NCBI RefSeq assembly: GCF_035222485.1
Contig: NC_085920.1
Location: forward strand, 5,208,001-5,272,000
Source: Podospora pseudoanserina
Lineage: Eukaryota; Ascomycota; Sordariomycetes; Sordariales; Podosporaceae
Direction: 5' to 3'
DNA: 64,000 bases
Shown here piece after piece: positions 35,664 to 46,321 of this stretch (the stretch's first letter is position 1; each line of letters starts with the position of its first letter). Made by a program: the position numbers and the translations under genes. The notes beneath the pieces were generated by a model. That model saw nothing but the letters and a program-made list of their open reading frames with translations, was not told the origin of the DNA and did not search any database.

Positions 35664-37583
35664 CTAAGTATCAAGACAGCTAGAGAGCACCTGCCTGACC
35701 ACATCCTCCAGAGCCTCACCCGCCGGACTCCCCAAACCCCAAACCCACTGCCTGCTGACCTTCTCCCCCCCTTCCGCAAAAGCCCCAGTCACCTTCAACT
35801 CAGGACCACCCTCACTAAAGGTAAACTCAAACCCGATCCCAAAACCCCCCGTCTCATCCACCAACCCCTTCTCATCCGACCTCGTAGCCCACCTCGCGAG
35901 ACCCTCCTCCCCCGAAGAGGAGTTCCCTTTCAACCCCTTCAGCACCAACATGGAATGCGCCGTCAACGCCCTCGGCACAGCCCCGTTGATATACCACACC
36001 GCGTCATTAGCATCAAAGTACTCGTCCGGACTGGGCGGAAACACGCTCTGCAGCGGATTCCCACTCCCCGGCTGCGACGATGGCGGTGGCGGTAACGTCC
36101 AAACAGCGAAACGAGGGCCGTCAGACTGGGGAGGTTTGACCATCACCCTCAGTCGAGACTGAGGCGTGATGTCCACGTCAAACTCCACCGCTGGAGGGCT
36201 GTACAATACCGGGCCGATATTTTCCGAGTCAGCTGCCGTGCCCGCGCCGGGTGGTGTGCGGACCGGCGGTTCCCTCACGAGAACTGAAGCGGGCAGGCCG
36301 GCGGAGCGTAGAGCCTTTGAATAGGCGAGGAGATGCTGGATGAATTGGGCGATGTTCCTCTCGTGTTCGAACCACGAGACGATAGGGCCGAGGAGGGAGT
36401 ACACCGGAGCCGAGGTTTGAACCGCGTTCCTGTCCTCCCGCCTCCTTTCATTGATTTTGTGGGCGTGGGAAAGCTGTAGGGCCAAGGCTAGGCTCAACGT
36501 TTCGGCGACATCGTCTTTTGGTCTTGGTGAGCCTGCTGTGTCCTTTGCATTCTCTTCCTCCAACGAGGCAAGCTCGACCGACATGGTCGAGGTTGGACTC
36601 ATGGCGTACGTGACAGAAGATCTGGACATCCGCACATTGCGGCCGCCGAGCGTTCTCGCTTCTCTGTTGATTTCATGCCACAGCTCTTGAGCAAAAATGG
36701 TATTGCGTGCATCCTTGACACGGTCGACAAGTGTTGCGTTTTCTGGCAACGGATCCGGCAACGACGATTGTCCGACAACCTTGTCGTTCTCGAGAATCCT
36801 AACGCGTATGCGCCGAGATCCACCGCCCCTTCTTCCGAGCTCCAACTTGACGGACCCATCGTCGGCTCTTCTCAGCGGTGCAATCCCGCTGTTCTTGAAC
36901 TCTGGGGCGGCGTTCAAGAAGCCAAAGCTGACACACATGGTTTGTGGTTCCTGAGCCATGCGAGCAACTCTGAAGCCGGCTTCCTTGACTGTGGACACCT
37001 CGGCCCAGTACTTCTCCTCGGCCTCGATCTGGTGTTCTAATCTTGACTGTGCGGGCTTCGCCATGCTAATACAATTGTCCAACGCCAGGTATCGTTGGCC
37101 TATAGCTGTCATTCTCATCTCCGTCTCTCTTGACTGGGCCAGGGCGGTGGGCGCTGCGAGCATGGTGGCGCCTAGGGTACCGAGACCAACAGTCGCGCGT
37201 GTTTCTTGGCTGAGTGTGCTGGTAGCTTGAGTCGGCATCTCCCTGGAGATTAGCAGGGAAAGGAAGTCGAGGGCCCAGTTTGATGTTGCCAGGGCAGCTT
37301 GGGTTTGTTGAAGGAGTTGAGCCCGTACGGCGTTAATATCCGGGGTTTCGGTCGACTCCTCAGCCTCGGTCTCGGCAGGTTCCTCGGCCTCATTGGAATC
37401 GGTCATTTCAACATCATTCTGGCCATCTTTCTGTTCAGCAGCGGCGGCTTTGGCTCTTCGAGCTGCTACCATGACTTGGATGCCGCCAGGTTGTGAGCGT
37501 GCCCGGGCCCAGAATTCAGCGATATTTTGAGGGCCCCTTGGCTTCGCCGCTGGCGGTTGCAGGTTAAAGGGTCGGTCGTCCAT
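35664..37583 (-). CDS. MED17: Mediator complex subunit 17 (Srb4)
   Basis: Essential head-module subunit of Mediator, bridging regulators and RNA polymerase II. A single uninterrupted frame gives 639 residues, normal for filamentous ascomycetes. The start MDDRPFNLQPP is the first ATG. Residues 10-35 contain PQNIAEFWARARSQPGGIQ, followed by an acidic stretch (about 55-82). The core then runs through LDFLSLLISREMP, GQRYLALDNCISMAKPAQSR and EEKYWAEVSTVKEAGFRV, all characteristic Med17 landmarks. The region around GFLNAAPEFKNSGIAPLRR is also family-typical. No premature stop or frameshift is visible. It is convergent with the preceding Arg-rich protein gene and divergent from phosphofructokinase. 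Confidence 0.9.
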   Translation of the reverse strand: MDDRPFNLQPPAAKPRGPQNIAEFWARARSQPGGIQVMVAARRAKAAAAEQKDGQNDVEMTDSNEAEEPAETEAEESTETPDINAVRAQLLQQTQAALATSNWALDFLSLLISREMPTQATSTLSQETRATVGLGTLGATMLAAPTALAQSRETEMRMTAIGQRYLALDNCISMAKPAQSRLEHQIEAEEKYWAEVSTVKEAGFRVARMAQEPQTMCVSFGFLNAAPEFKNSGIAPLRRADDGSVKLELGRRGGGSRRIRVRILENDKVVGQSSLPDPLPENATLVDRVKDARNTIFAQELWHEINREARTLGGRNVRMSRSSVTYAMSPTSTMSVELASLEEENAKDTAGSPRPKDDVAETLSLALALQLSHAHKINERRREDRNAVQTSAPVYSLLGPIVSWFEHERNIAQFIQHLLAYSKALRSAGLPASVLVREPPVRTPPGAGTAADSENIGPVLYSPPAVEFDVDITPQSRLRVMVKPPQSDGPRFAVWTLPPPPSSQPGSGNPLQSVFPPSPDEYFDANDAVWYINGAVPRALTAHSMLVLKGLKGNSSSGEEGLARWATRSDEKGLVDETGGFGIGFEFTFSEGGPELKVTGAFAEGGEKVSRQWVWGLGSPAGEALEDVVRQVLSSCLDT

Positions 37584-38838
37584 AATGGCGACTTTATGAG
37601 GTCCTCTTTATGATGAATGAAAATGTGCCATGTGCCTTGGTGCTATGTAGAATGCTCTTATAACTGGCGATATGATGGTTGTTGATACCTGCCGTTGATG
37701 TTCACAGTTGGCGGTGGAGTGTGCACCAATGAAGAGTTAGTTTGTTGCCTGAAGCGGTTAGCGTGGAAGCTGCGGAATGGGGGTCAGAGCAGGAGAGAAA
37801 AGGAAACTGATAGGGAATCGATGGCCGGCTGGACTTGTTTAGGAGCCGCTCAGAGACTCAATCTTATCAACCTCTCTTCTCACGATAAAACTGTGAGTCG
37901 TCTTTGGGAATTGTCTTCAAGGCTGCGTGATTCCGATGAAAGTTTGAACCACAATATCTTGGACCAAGTTGTTTGATGTGAGTTGGAAGCTGCAAGCTGT
38001 AGTCGCGACCGATGAGGCTTGAGATGCTCTGTAAGGTGGGGCCGAAGTGACCCTCCCACTCGAGCTCCAGGGTCCCCTGGTGCTCCCAAAAATCTCAAAA
38101 ACCACCTCAGCGCCCAAATTATGTCATTGCTCTGACTACCCACGGAGTCTTTGATCCCAGAAACCCCTCACCTGGCGATGCAACCAACAGGGCGCAGGAG
38201 GTGCAGACGTTGGGGAGAGGGAGCAAGGGACCATGTGAGGGATATTTGACATGTGCGACACCGGCGCTTCTTAACTGGTGAGGTGTTGTCCAGTCTGAGG
38301 TGAGGAACCAAAGCTAGGGTAGGTAAAGAGAAGAGCGGGAGCTGTGCCCTGGAAACCACCCCGCACTCCCCGATAAGATAAGAGCTCCTGCCCACTGCCC
38401 ACTAGACTGGGCTCTTCCCACTGGGTCGGCCAAGGGAGGCACTCGTCAGCTGCAGTTGGCGTGAGCGTGGTGCTGATATCCTCGAACCTCATCCGATTCT
38501 CCGTTTTCCGATTTCCTGTCTTCCCAACATTCAAAAAGGCCAGACTACCCGTGCCCTGCCTGCTCTCTTCCTCCAATTCTTCCCCCCCTTGGTGCTACTG
38601 AATATCCCTACGTACTCTCACACCGGGCTCCTTTGCGGCCTGGAGCATGCCTTTACCTGACACACGCTTTTTACTTCGGCCTTTCTCCATCGTCGTCTAT
38701 CCGATCTGGACGCTACTGGCTTTTTTCTACCGCCACTCCCCCCTCCGTTTCCTTTCCTCGACTCTCCAGCCCCTTTTCGGACTTCGCAACACCACTGACA
38801 TTGACCCCGAGACACCCGAGTCAACATCTACTACCAAC
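37584..38838. other. Divergent region between MED17 and phosphofructokinase
   Basis: This holds promoters of both genes. The last 350 bases are strongly C/T-rich, as in highly expressed fungal glycolytic promoters. An in-frame ATG at 38647 would extend phosphofructokinase by 64 residues (see finding). Confidence 0.5.
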
Positions 38839-41311
38839 ATGTCGGCCAAGAAGAAAATCGCCATCATGACCTCGGGAGGTGACTCCCCAGGCATGAACGG
38901 CGTGGTCCGCGCCTGTGTGCGCATGGCCATCCACATGGGCTGTGATGCCTATTGCATCTACGAAGGGTACGAGGGCTTGGTCCGTGGCGGTGACCTCATC
39001 CGGAAGATGAATTGGTACGATGTCCGCGGGTGGCTCTCCGAGGGCGGTACTCTCATTGGAACCGCCCGGTGCATGGCCTTTTTCGAACGCGCTGGTCGCC
39101 TTGCTGCTGCCAAGAACATGATTCTACACGGCATTGACGCCCTCATCATCTGCGGAGGAGATGGTTCCCTGACTGGCGCGGATCGATTCCGTGCCGAATG
39201 GCCCTCGCTGCTCGACGAACTCGCTGCCAATGGCGAATTTACCACCCAGGAGCTTCAACCATTCAGACATCTCAACATTGTCGGTCTCGTCGGTTCCATT
39301 GACAACGATCTCTCTGGTACAGATGCCACTATTGGTTGCTACTCTGCGCTTGCAAGAATCTGCTATGCTGTCGATCTCATCGAGGCGACAGCCTCTTCCC
39401 ATTCCCGCGCTTTCGTCGTCGAGGTCATGGGGCGGCATTGTGGCTGGCTTGCTTTGATGGCCGGTGTTGCGACGGGTGCCGATTTCATATTTATTCCGGA
39501 GAAACCTAGGGAAGACAACTGGAGAGAGGAAATGTGCAGCATCGTTGAGCATGTAAGTACACCCTCTTCTGGGACGTCATTCTGTTCTGGCTGAAGCTAA
39601 ATGAGTCAACGACAGCATCGCAAAATCGGCAAGCGGAAAACGATCGTGATCATTGCCGAGGGAGCACTCGACAGAGAGGGGAACAAGATCACGCCGGCAA
39701 TGGTCAAGGATCTTCTTGCGGACAAGGACGGCCTGGGACTCGACACCAGAATCACGACACTGGGCCACGTTCAAAGAGGCGGGACAGCTGTTGCTTACGA
39801 CCGTATGCTGGCGACACTGCAAGGTGTTGAAGCCGTCAAGGCTGTTCTCGAGGCCACCCCTGAGACAAAGACCTGCGTCATTGCCATCACCGAGAACAAG
39901 ATTGTCAGAAAGCCCCTTATGGATGCGGTACAAGACACCAAGAAGGTGGCTAAGGCAATCGAACGGCAGGACTTTGAGGAGGCCATGGGTCTACGGGACG
40001 CCGAGTTCTCGGAGCAATACAAGTCGTTCATGATGACTACGGCGGTCCAAGTAGACAAGGAGCTGTTGCTGCCAGAGAAGGAAGTACGGCTCCCCTCTCT
40101 CCACTCGCAGGTTTCCTGGGTGCTGACAGACTTTACAGAGAATGAGGATTGGGTTCATCAATGTCGGCGCGCCCGCCGGCGGTATGAACGCTGCAGTGCG
40201 CGCTGGTGTAGCCTACTGCTTGTCCCGAGGGCACGAGCCGATGGCGATTTACAACGGCTTCGCCGGATTTGCCCGGCATCATGCCGATAACCCTGGAGCT
40301 GTCCGACCCTTCAACTGGCTTGAGGTGGACGGATGGGCCAGCAAAGGTGGCTCGGAAATTGGAACGAACCGCGAGCTTCCAGGCGAGTCCGGCATGGAGA
40401 CCATTGCCAACTTGATTGAGCAGTACAAGTTTGACGCTTTGTTCCTCATTGGCGGTTTCGAAGCTTTCCATGCTGTCTCTCAGTTGCGCAAGGCTAGGGA
40501 TCAGTATCCATCCCTGTGCATCCCCATGACATTACTCCCCGCCACCATCTCCAACAATGTGCCAGGGACCGAATACTCGCTCGGTTCGGATACTTGTCTG
40601 AACGAACTGGTCGAGTATTGCGACAAGATCAAGCAGTCTGCCTCGGCTACCCGGAGACGTGTCTTTGTCATTGAGACGCAAGGTGGACGCTCTGGCTACG
40701 TTGCGACGCTCGGTGGTCTTGGTGTTGGTGCGTCGGCTGTGTACACCCCGGAAGAGGGTGTCAGCCTCGATATGCTCGCTGCGGACGTGCGCCATCTCAA
40801 AAACGTCTTCGCCCACGACCAGGGCCAGAGCCGTGCTGGTCGCCTCATCTTGATCAACGAGAAGGCTTCCAAGGTGTACAATGCCAAGTTGATTGCCGAC
40901 ATCCTCCGCGAAGAGTCACACGGCAGGTTCGAGAGTCGCGAGGGTATTCCTGGTCACATGCAGCAGGGTGGTGTACCGTCGCCCATGGACAGGTGCCGGG
41001 CTGTCAGACTGGCCATACGGTGTATCCAGCACCTGGAGCAGTTTGGCCGCAACGTGCACAACAGGGTCAAGGTGGACCCCATGAGCACAACGGTTATTGG
41101 CATCAAGGGCGCGAGCGTGGTCTTTACGCCTGTTAAGCAGGTTGAGGAGGAGGAGACGGACTGGCCCAACAGACGGCCAAAGGCGGCGTACTGGCTGGGC
41201 ATGAAGGAGATTGTTGACATTCTGGGTGGCCGTCCCAAGTATGAGCTCCCCGAGTCGGACTTGACTGGTATCAAGGCGAAGGATGTCAAGCGTGGGATTG
41301 TGCCGCCTTGA
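38839..41311 (+). CDS. PFK: ATP-dependent 6-phosphofructokinase, fungal double-domain form
   Basis: Converts fructose 6-phosphate plus ATP to fructose 1,6-bisphosphate in cytosolic glycolysis. Exons 38839-39552, 39616-40083 and 40139-41311 keep phase and give 784 residues, the usual eukaryotic tandem-PFK length. The N-terminal half is catalytic: [11 protein letters not shown] (11-21) binds ATP, GSIDND (152-157) supplies the catalytic aspartates, and EVMGRHCGW follows. The C-terminal half starts near [10 protein letters not shown] and carries NNVPGT in place of the catalytic aspartate pair, marking it as the regulatory half. The start was placed at the ATG before [13 protein letters not shown] because the family begins there and the context (CAACATG) is good. 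An in-frame ATG at 38647 would give 848 residues with a hydrophobic N-terminal stretch. It is divergent from MED17. Confidence 0.95.
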
Positions 41312-41876
41312 ATGGGATGGGACTGAAGAGTCGAAACAGGAAGTCTTTTGACGGTTGTTTCTCTCCGTGACTTGGGCTGTCATTGCTGCAATGATGATTC
41401 ATCAAGTACCTCTTCCCCTTGTTGTCGTCTAGCATCACCGACGAAGGGATCGGTAAATTCATGCAAGAAGGGAAGGGGGAAAATAGACAAGGACAAAGGC
41501 TCGGGACTGGTTGGTGTGAGAGGGGGTTATAGGATGGATGAGTGGGCTTTAGTTAGGGCAAAAAACACCATCATCTCTACCACTACCTTAGCACCGATAC
41601 AAGAATAAAATAGGAAGCTGTAAAGTGCAACAATAGACTCTGGAACGCATAGCTCCTCAATATGCAGTTATATGTGTGGTTGCTTGGCGAGAGACAGCAC
41701 TCTTGGAAATGGTATCATATTTGTTGAGAAACAATCTGGCAACACTTTTGTACAATAACCCAGCTAGATTGCCACCCTCCGACCGACTTCTTGATTGATT
41801 TGAGCGAGTGAACGAGCGAACAAAAGCCATTCTCGTTTCCAAAGTGGAAATACACACCGATGCACACAATCTCTCT
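41312..41876. other. Convergent intergenic region
   Basis: 3' ends of phosphofructokinase and the mitochondrial TPR-like gene. No additional feature was recognised. Confidence 0.5.
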
Positions 41877-43625
41877 TCACGCCTTCAAAAACGACAACCA
41901 CCCCCGATCCGGCTGCCTCAAATCCTCCACAAAGTCCTTCACCCTCCTCTGCCTCTCCTCAATAACCTTCTCCTCGGCCGACCACCGATCCGTCACCTCC
42001 TGCTCCCGCTGCGCCTGCCGCTCTCCCCAAAGCCCACCAAACCACCCCCTGTTATTCTCCTTGGTCGTCGCCATCCGCTGTTGCTGCCGCTCCAGCTCCT
42101 CCCTCCTCGCCTGCTCCTCCCTCTGCAACCTAGCCACCATCTTCCCCCAGTTCTCCAGCCCCGTCACAAGACAGTCCCTGCACACCCTCCTCACAGGCTT
42201 CATCTCCCTCAAGTTCGGGTTAATCTTGTGAAGCTGCTCCTCCGCGACATCAACCGCCTCTCTCGTCCAGGATAGTCCTTCCTCTCTCGCGTCAGGGTTG
42301 GTGGCATACATGATCTCTCCAATGTGCAGGCTCAACGCAGCTTCCTGACACCTCTCGGCTGCGTTGCGGATAGGGGGGGCGATCCCATCCCCCGGTCCTT
42401 CTGGGTACGGTGGGGGGGTGAAGATTTTGGCACAGGCGTTGTAGACACCCGACCAAAACCCCCTGTTTTGAGAAGAGGGTTTTACTTTACGTAGCTGGGA
42501 GGTCAAGTCCAGCTCTGAGGGGAGGGGGAGCGAGCGACGGGCTTTGAGGAGGGAGATGTACACGGGAAGGGCAAAGTTGATGTCGCCTTGACGAGCGCGG
42601 AAATCGGCATAGGCGGTGAGGGTGTTGAGGAGGTTTTCAGACGGCAACCCGGCTTCCTCGTTGAGGGTCATTGCTTTTGGGTCGAGGGGGGGGGCGGGGG
42701 TGGTGTTCTCGATTTGTTTGAGGGCGAGGTGGAGGGCGTCTTCGTAGATGATGCTTGCTGGTCCGGCGATGCCTTTATACTCTAGCCAGGAGCCATAAGC
42801 AAGGCCAGCGTCAATCTTCTGGCGGTCGGTGAAGCCGACCGTGTTGAGGATTTTCAGGTAGATTTCGTTTGGGTTATCGTGACGGAGGATGCAATCTTCT
42901 TCTCTGGGGGCTTTACGGAAACCAGGGGGGACGGGTTTTGGATAGGGGTTGGAGGGACCGATCATCGTCCCCGGGGGGAAGGTTCCCCCGTTTGCTGTGT
43001 CCCAGACCCAACCTTCCATGTGCTCGGCGGCTTTGGCCCAGAACATCATTGCGTCGAAGTAGGCTCTTCTCCATTCTTCAGATTTGGCCGTGATGTCCTT
43101 TGTTCCCTTGGGGCCGTCTGGTGCGTCCTTTAGACCGGCTCCCTCGAACTCTGGGTCGTGTAACCGCTTGATTACCGTGTCGATCCAGTGTCCTACTTGG
43201 ATCCAATCCACCGCATTGCCGTGCTTAGGGTCGTAGAGGGCGATGTTGGCCATACGCATTCGGAAGCGGGTCATGAAACTCCATTCTTCTGTTGTGGGAT
43301 AGTCCCTTTCGTTGCGCTCGCAAAAGTAGGCGAAGGAGATACCAAAGATTGCGAAGCCGGCGATCCAGATGTAGCCGACGTATTTGATTCCCGTCAGGAT
43401 TTCATATCTGAGCTGAGCCCTCCGCTCCGTCGTCATGTGTCGTACTCTCGTCACCCATGTCGACGTCGAGCTCGAGGGCACGGAAAGAAAAGGGACGTCT
43501 GGTCGGGCGCGGAGGTTGTGCCGAGCTACGGCGGCCTGGAAGAAGTTGCGCTGGGCCGTCTGGGCCCCCGCCCGGCGCAGCATGAGGCGGGAGGACCGCA
43601 TCGTGACTGTGGAAAGCGAAGACAT
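41877..43625 (-). CDS. Mitochondrial TPR-like membrane protein, resembles i-AAA adaptor Mgr3
   Basis: An uninterrupted frame gives 582 residues. The first about 60 residues are Arg/Ser/Ala-rich without acidic residues, like a mitochondrial presequence. One transmembrane helix lies at about 79-101 (IKYVGYIWIAGFAIFGISFA), followed by a soluble domain. That domain has repeated helix pairs: RRAYFDAMMFWAKAAEHMEG, KIDAGLAYGSWLEYKG and ERCQEAALSLHIGEIMYA. It ends in a Gln/Arg/Glu-rich coil and a conserved-looking RGWLSFLKA tail. The topology (presequence, one helix, TPR-like domain) matches Mgr3-type adaptors of the mitochondrial i-AAA protease, but assignment is by architecture only. Homologues in fungal genomes are sometimes mislabelled as transporters, which a single helix argues against. 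It is convergent with phosphofructokinase. Confidence 0.78.
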   Translation of the reverse strand: MSSLSTVTMRSSRLMLRRAGAQTAQRNFFQAAVARHNLRARPDVPFLSVPSSSTSTWVTRVRHMTTERRAQLRYEILTGIKYVGYIWIAGFAIFGISFAYFCERNERDYPTTEEWSFMTRFRMRMANIALYDPKHGNAVDWIQVGHWIDTVIKRLHDPEFEGAGLKDAPDGPKGTKDITAKSEEWRRAYFDAMMFWAKAAEHMEGWVWDTANGGTFPPGTMIGPSNPYPKPVPPGFRKAPREEDCILRHDNPNEIYLKILNTVGFTDRQKIDAGLAYGSWLEYKGIAGPASIIYEDALHLALKQIENTTPAPPLDPKAMTLNEEAGLPSENLLNTLTAYADFRARQGDINFALPVYISLLKARRSLPLPSELDLTSQLRKVKPSSQNRGFWSGVYNACAKIFTPPPYPEGPGDGIAPPIRNAAERCQEAALSLHIGEIMYATNPDAREEGLSWTREAVDVAEEQLHKINPNLREMKPVRRVCRDCLVTGLENWGKMVARLQREEQARREELERQQQRMATTKENNRGWFGGLWGERQAQREQEVTDRWSAEEKVIEERQRRVKDFVEDLRQPDRGWLSFLKA

Positions 43626-44442
43626 GGCTGTCGATATCGTTTTCGAGCTCGGATGTGGGATGGTGTAGACTGAATGGTGTGGTTACCGTTATGGTGTCAT
43701 TGGTTTAGCACATAGCTGGCTGGCAAAGATACCAAGCGCCGTCGCCAGCACTGGAAAGGTATGTATGGCTTTCGGGGCGCTGGTCGAGTTCAAAGATGGG
43801 ATTTTTGTCAATGACGATGGATGCTCGTAGCTCGAAATGCCTCCACTTTTCTCCAAGGGTTCCTGGTTCGGCTTGGCGAAACCCCCACCCCACATGAGCG
43901 TCGAAGCTGAAGCTTGGGCCATCGAAGAGACGACCCCCCTGCCTGGTCCATCACCAACAACGGGCCGCTCCTTCCCAGGTCGCAATGTGAAGCAGCATTT
44001 GTAGGCCGGATCTTACTTAGCACGAATTCAAGATCGACATCATGCAATGGCCCAGGTCTTGGCCCAGAACCTCCCCAAGCAAGAGGCCCATGTGAAACCC
44101 CACCCCACCACACACTTCCTCTGCGATGGGCTCCCGAGAGCTTATGTGACAGATGAGGCTCTCATGGTCAATTCCTATAGACCGAGCCTTTACTTCTGCA
44201 GCCGCTCTACGATCACTGATTTAAGTGCTGACTCCGGCCCCACGATGGCCAAAAACGAGGTCTTGAACGATGACACTCTCTTCAGTCACTCCTCTTCATT
44301 TTCTCCCGTCCTGTAGACCAGGACCCTCAGCTCCTGGAGAGCAGCCATACATTCTATATCTAGCGACAACTTCAAGGCCGGTCCATGTTGCATCCTCCCT
44401 TTAAAACCCATGATCCTACCCTTCCCCTGACCGCCTCTCACA
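43626..44442. other. Divergent intergenic region
   Basis: Holds the promoters of the mitochondrial TPR-like gene and of the interrupted membrane-protein gene. A plus-strand frame at 44047-44316 has no recognisable product. Nothing else was recognised. Confidence 0.5.
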
Positions 44443-45774
44443 ATGTCAACAACAACCCCCTTCATCCCCACCTGGAACCCCAAACCCTTCCCAGGCATCT
44501 CCCTCTCCGCCGGTGGCCTCTTGGCGCTCGCAGACCTCCAAACGATAGCCAAACGCACCGCCATCACCGGCGGCGCCTCCTGGGCGGACGCCTTCCTCCT
44601 CGCCCCCGGCCTTCACTACCAGCAGGCAGCTGGGGATTTGTTCCGCAAAGGCGGTAGTGGTGGTGCTTCGGCCATAACCAAAATAGTAGATCAATGCTCC
44701 CCTGACAGAGAGGTGACCCTCCAGCTCAACAACGCCGCCACAGCAGAATACATCCAGTCGATCGCCCAGCCAGGACAAGAAGTGGTGCTTGATATTGGGC
44801 GGGTCAGGGAGACAACAAGGGGGAAAAGGTATTTCTTACGACGGAGCAACGGCGGGAGGAGTGCGGTTGCCTGGTCGGAGGAGGAAGAGTGGGTGGATGG
44901 AGGGTTGGGGTGGGTTTCGCACGTGTTATATCTCTCGACGCTGTTTTTGACAATGGGGACGATAGTAGTAGTTGTTCTCTTCAAAGATTGTAAGTCGCTC
45001 TTTTCTTTTTCCCTGCTGATTTAGCAAGAGCTGATGATGATAAAAGGGTGGTGCCTCATGTCTATACTGGGCTACATGACCTCCCGCCTGCTAAACATCT
45101 GCATTATCTAACGGCGGACCTCCCAGCAACCTAGAGATCCCTCCCCTTCCCGTTCCCCTAAGCAATCCAAAAGTGGCTCCCGCCATCGCAGTCGCAGCCG
45201 GGTGTCCGAGTATGCACGCCGCGCAGCGACGTATCTTGTTTCTTTTGGTGATGATAATGAGACTGCTGTGAGGCTGAGGGGGAAGATGTCTGATCTTGGG
45301 GCGGTCACGTCTGATGCTTGGTTGAGGAGTTAGACCAACGTCGAGGGGTACTTGGAAGCGACGGCGAAATTGATAGTATGGGTGGTGGCAGCCTTGTCAG
45401 GGAATATGACACAGGTGGGGAGTCTGATGATGATGGTGTTGTTGATTTTGTCAGCGGGCTTGCTGGCGGTGAGCAATAGTCGAGCTGGAGGGGTGAGGGT
45501 TAAGGGGCGGGTTGCGAAACTGGGAAAGGGGGATGTGGAACAGGGGGAGAAAAAAGGGGGCTTAGGGTCGACGACAAGTGTTGACAGTGTGGGGAGCGGA
45601 GATGGAAGAAGGAGGGGACGGGGGGGTGAGTGCAGGCCTGCTACTGCCGCTGTGGATTCGAGGGCGGGAGAGGACGGGGCGGATTCGGCGGAGAGAGGTG
45701 AGGCCGGGCATGGTGGCCAGGTGCGTGTTAAGTGGAAGGAAAGTTTGGAGCAGAGGCCGGATCAGCAGGTGTAA
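44443..45774 (+). pseudogene. Fungal multi-pass membrane protein gene with two in-frame stops
   Basis: The gene starts at MSTTTPFIPTWNPKPFPG. Exon 1 (44443-44989) and exon 2 (from 45047) join in phase across a GTAAGT donor. The frame then continues to 45774 except for TAA at 45109-45111 and TAG at 45331-45333. Four hydrophobic segments are visible: VLYLSTLFLTMGTIVVVVLF; WWCLMSILGYMTSRLLNICII; then after the second stop LIVWVVAALSGNMTQVG and MMMVLLILSAGLLAV. The sequence on both sides of each stop still reads as one protein (FGDDNETAVRLRG before, TNVEGYLEATAK after), so the stops interrupt a formerly continuous frame. Intact relatives in other fungi are recalled but unnamed, with no established function. 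Alternatives are sequencing error, stop readthrough or an unrecognised splice. Without them the product would be a 203-residue truncation. Confidence 0.65.
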
Positions 45775-46321
45775 TTGGTGGGACTTTTGGCTGGTGATGG
45801 TGATCATCTTAGACACCATCAAAACCCATGGAGGACGGTAGGTGAGCACGGGGTTGACATCAGGTTTGCAGACGAGAAACTGGACTTTCACCTATCTTCT
45901 TGGACGCAGGATTGTGGCGCCAGGGTAATAAGCGCAAGTGTGCATGGCTTTTAAAAGAGGTACATTGGAACATGCAGAGAGAAGTACCCTGTGTTATGGG
46001 ACACTGTGTGGGAAAAGTGGCTGCCAAGTTCAGCTGTAGTGACAAGATACAATTGCAAGGCAAGCTAACAGGGGCGCGCTTATCGAGACCGCAGTAAAAA
46101 GCGTTGGCTAACCCATTGACACCAGGCCGATATTTCAGCAGCCAACAACCTCGAATTTAGCGGTATAAAACATTGTGGCCACTGTGAAACGTAGCCCGGT
46201 CAAGCAGAACTGGCCTTCCAAGGCGGCTTCACCCGTCTGCTAGCTGGCCTCCCGCGGGCTGGCTATCGAGGCTCTCAACCTGTCAGTAGCATCAAGTAAA
46301 TGCATTAGCTTGGCCCGTCAG
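45775..46321. other. Convergent intergenic region
   Basis: Between the interrupted membrane-protein gene and IPI3. No RNA gene, repeat or coding region was recognised. Confidence 0.5.
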
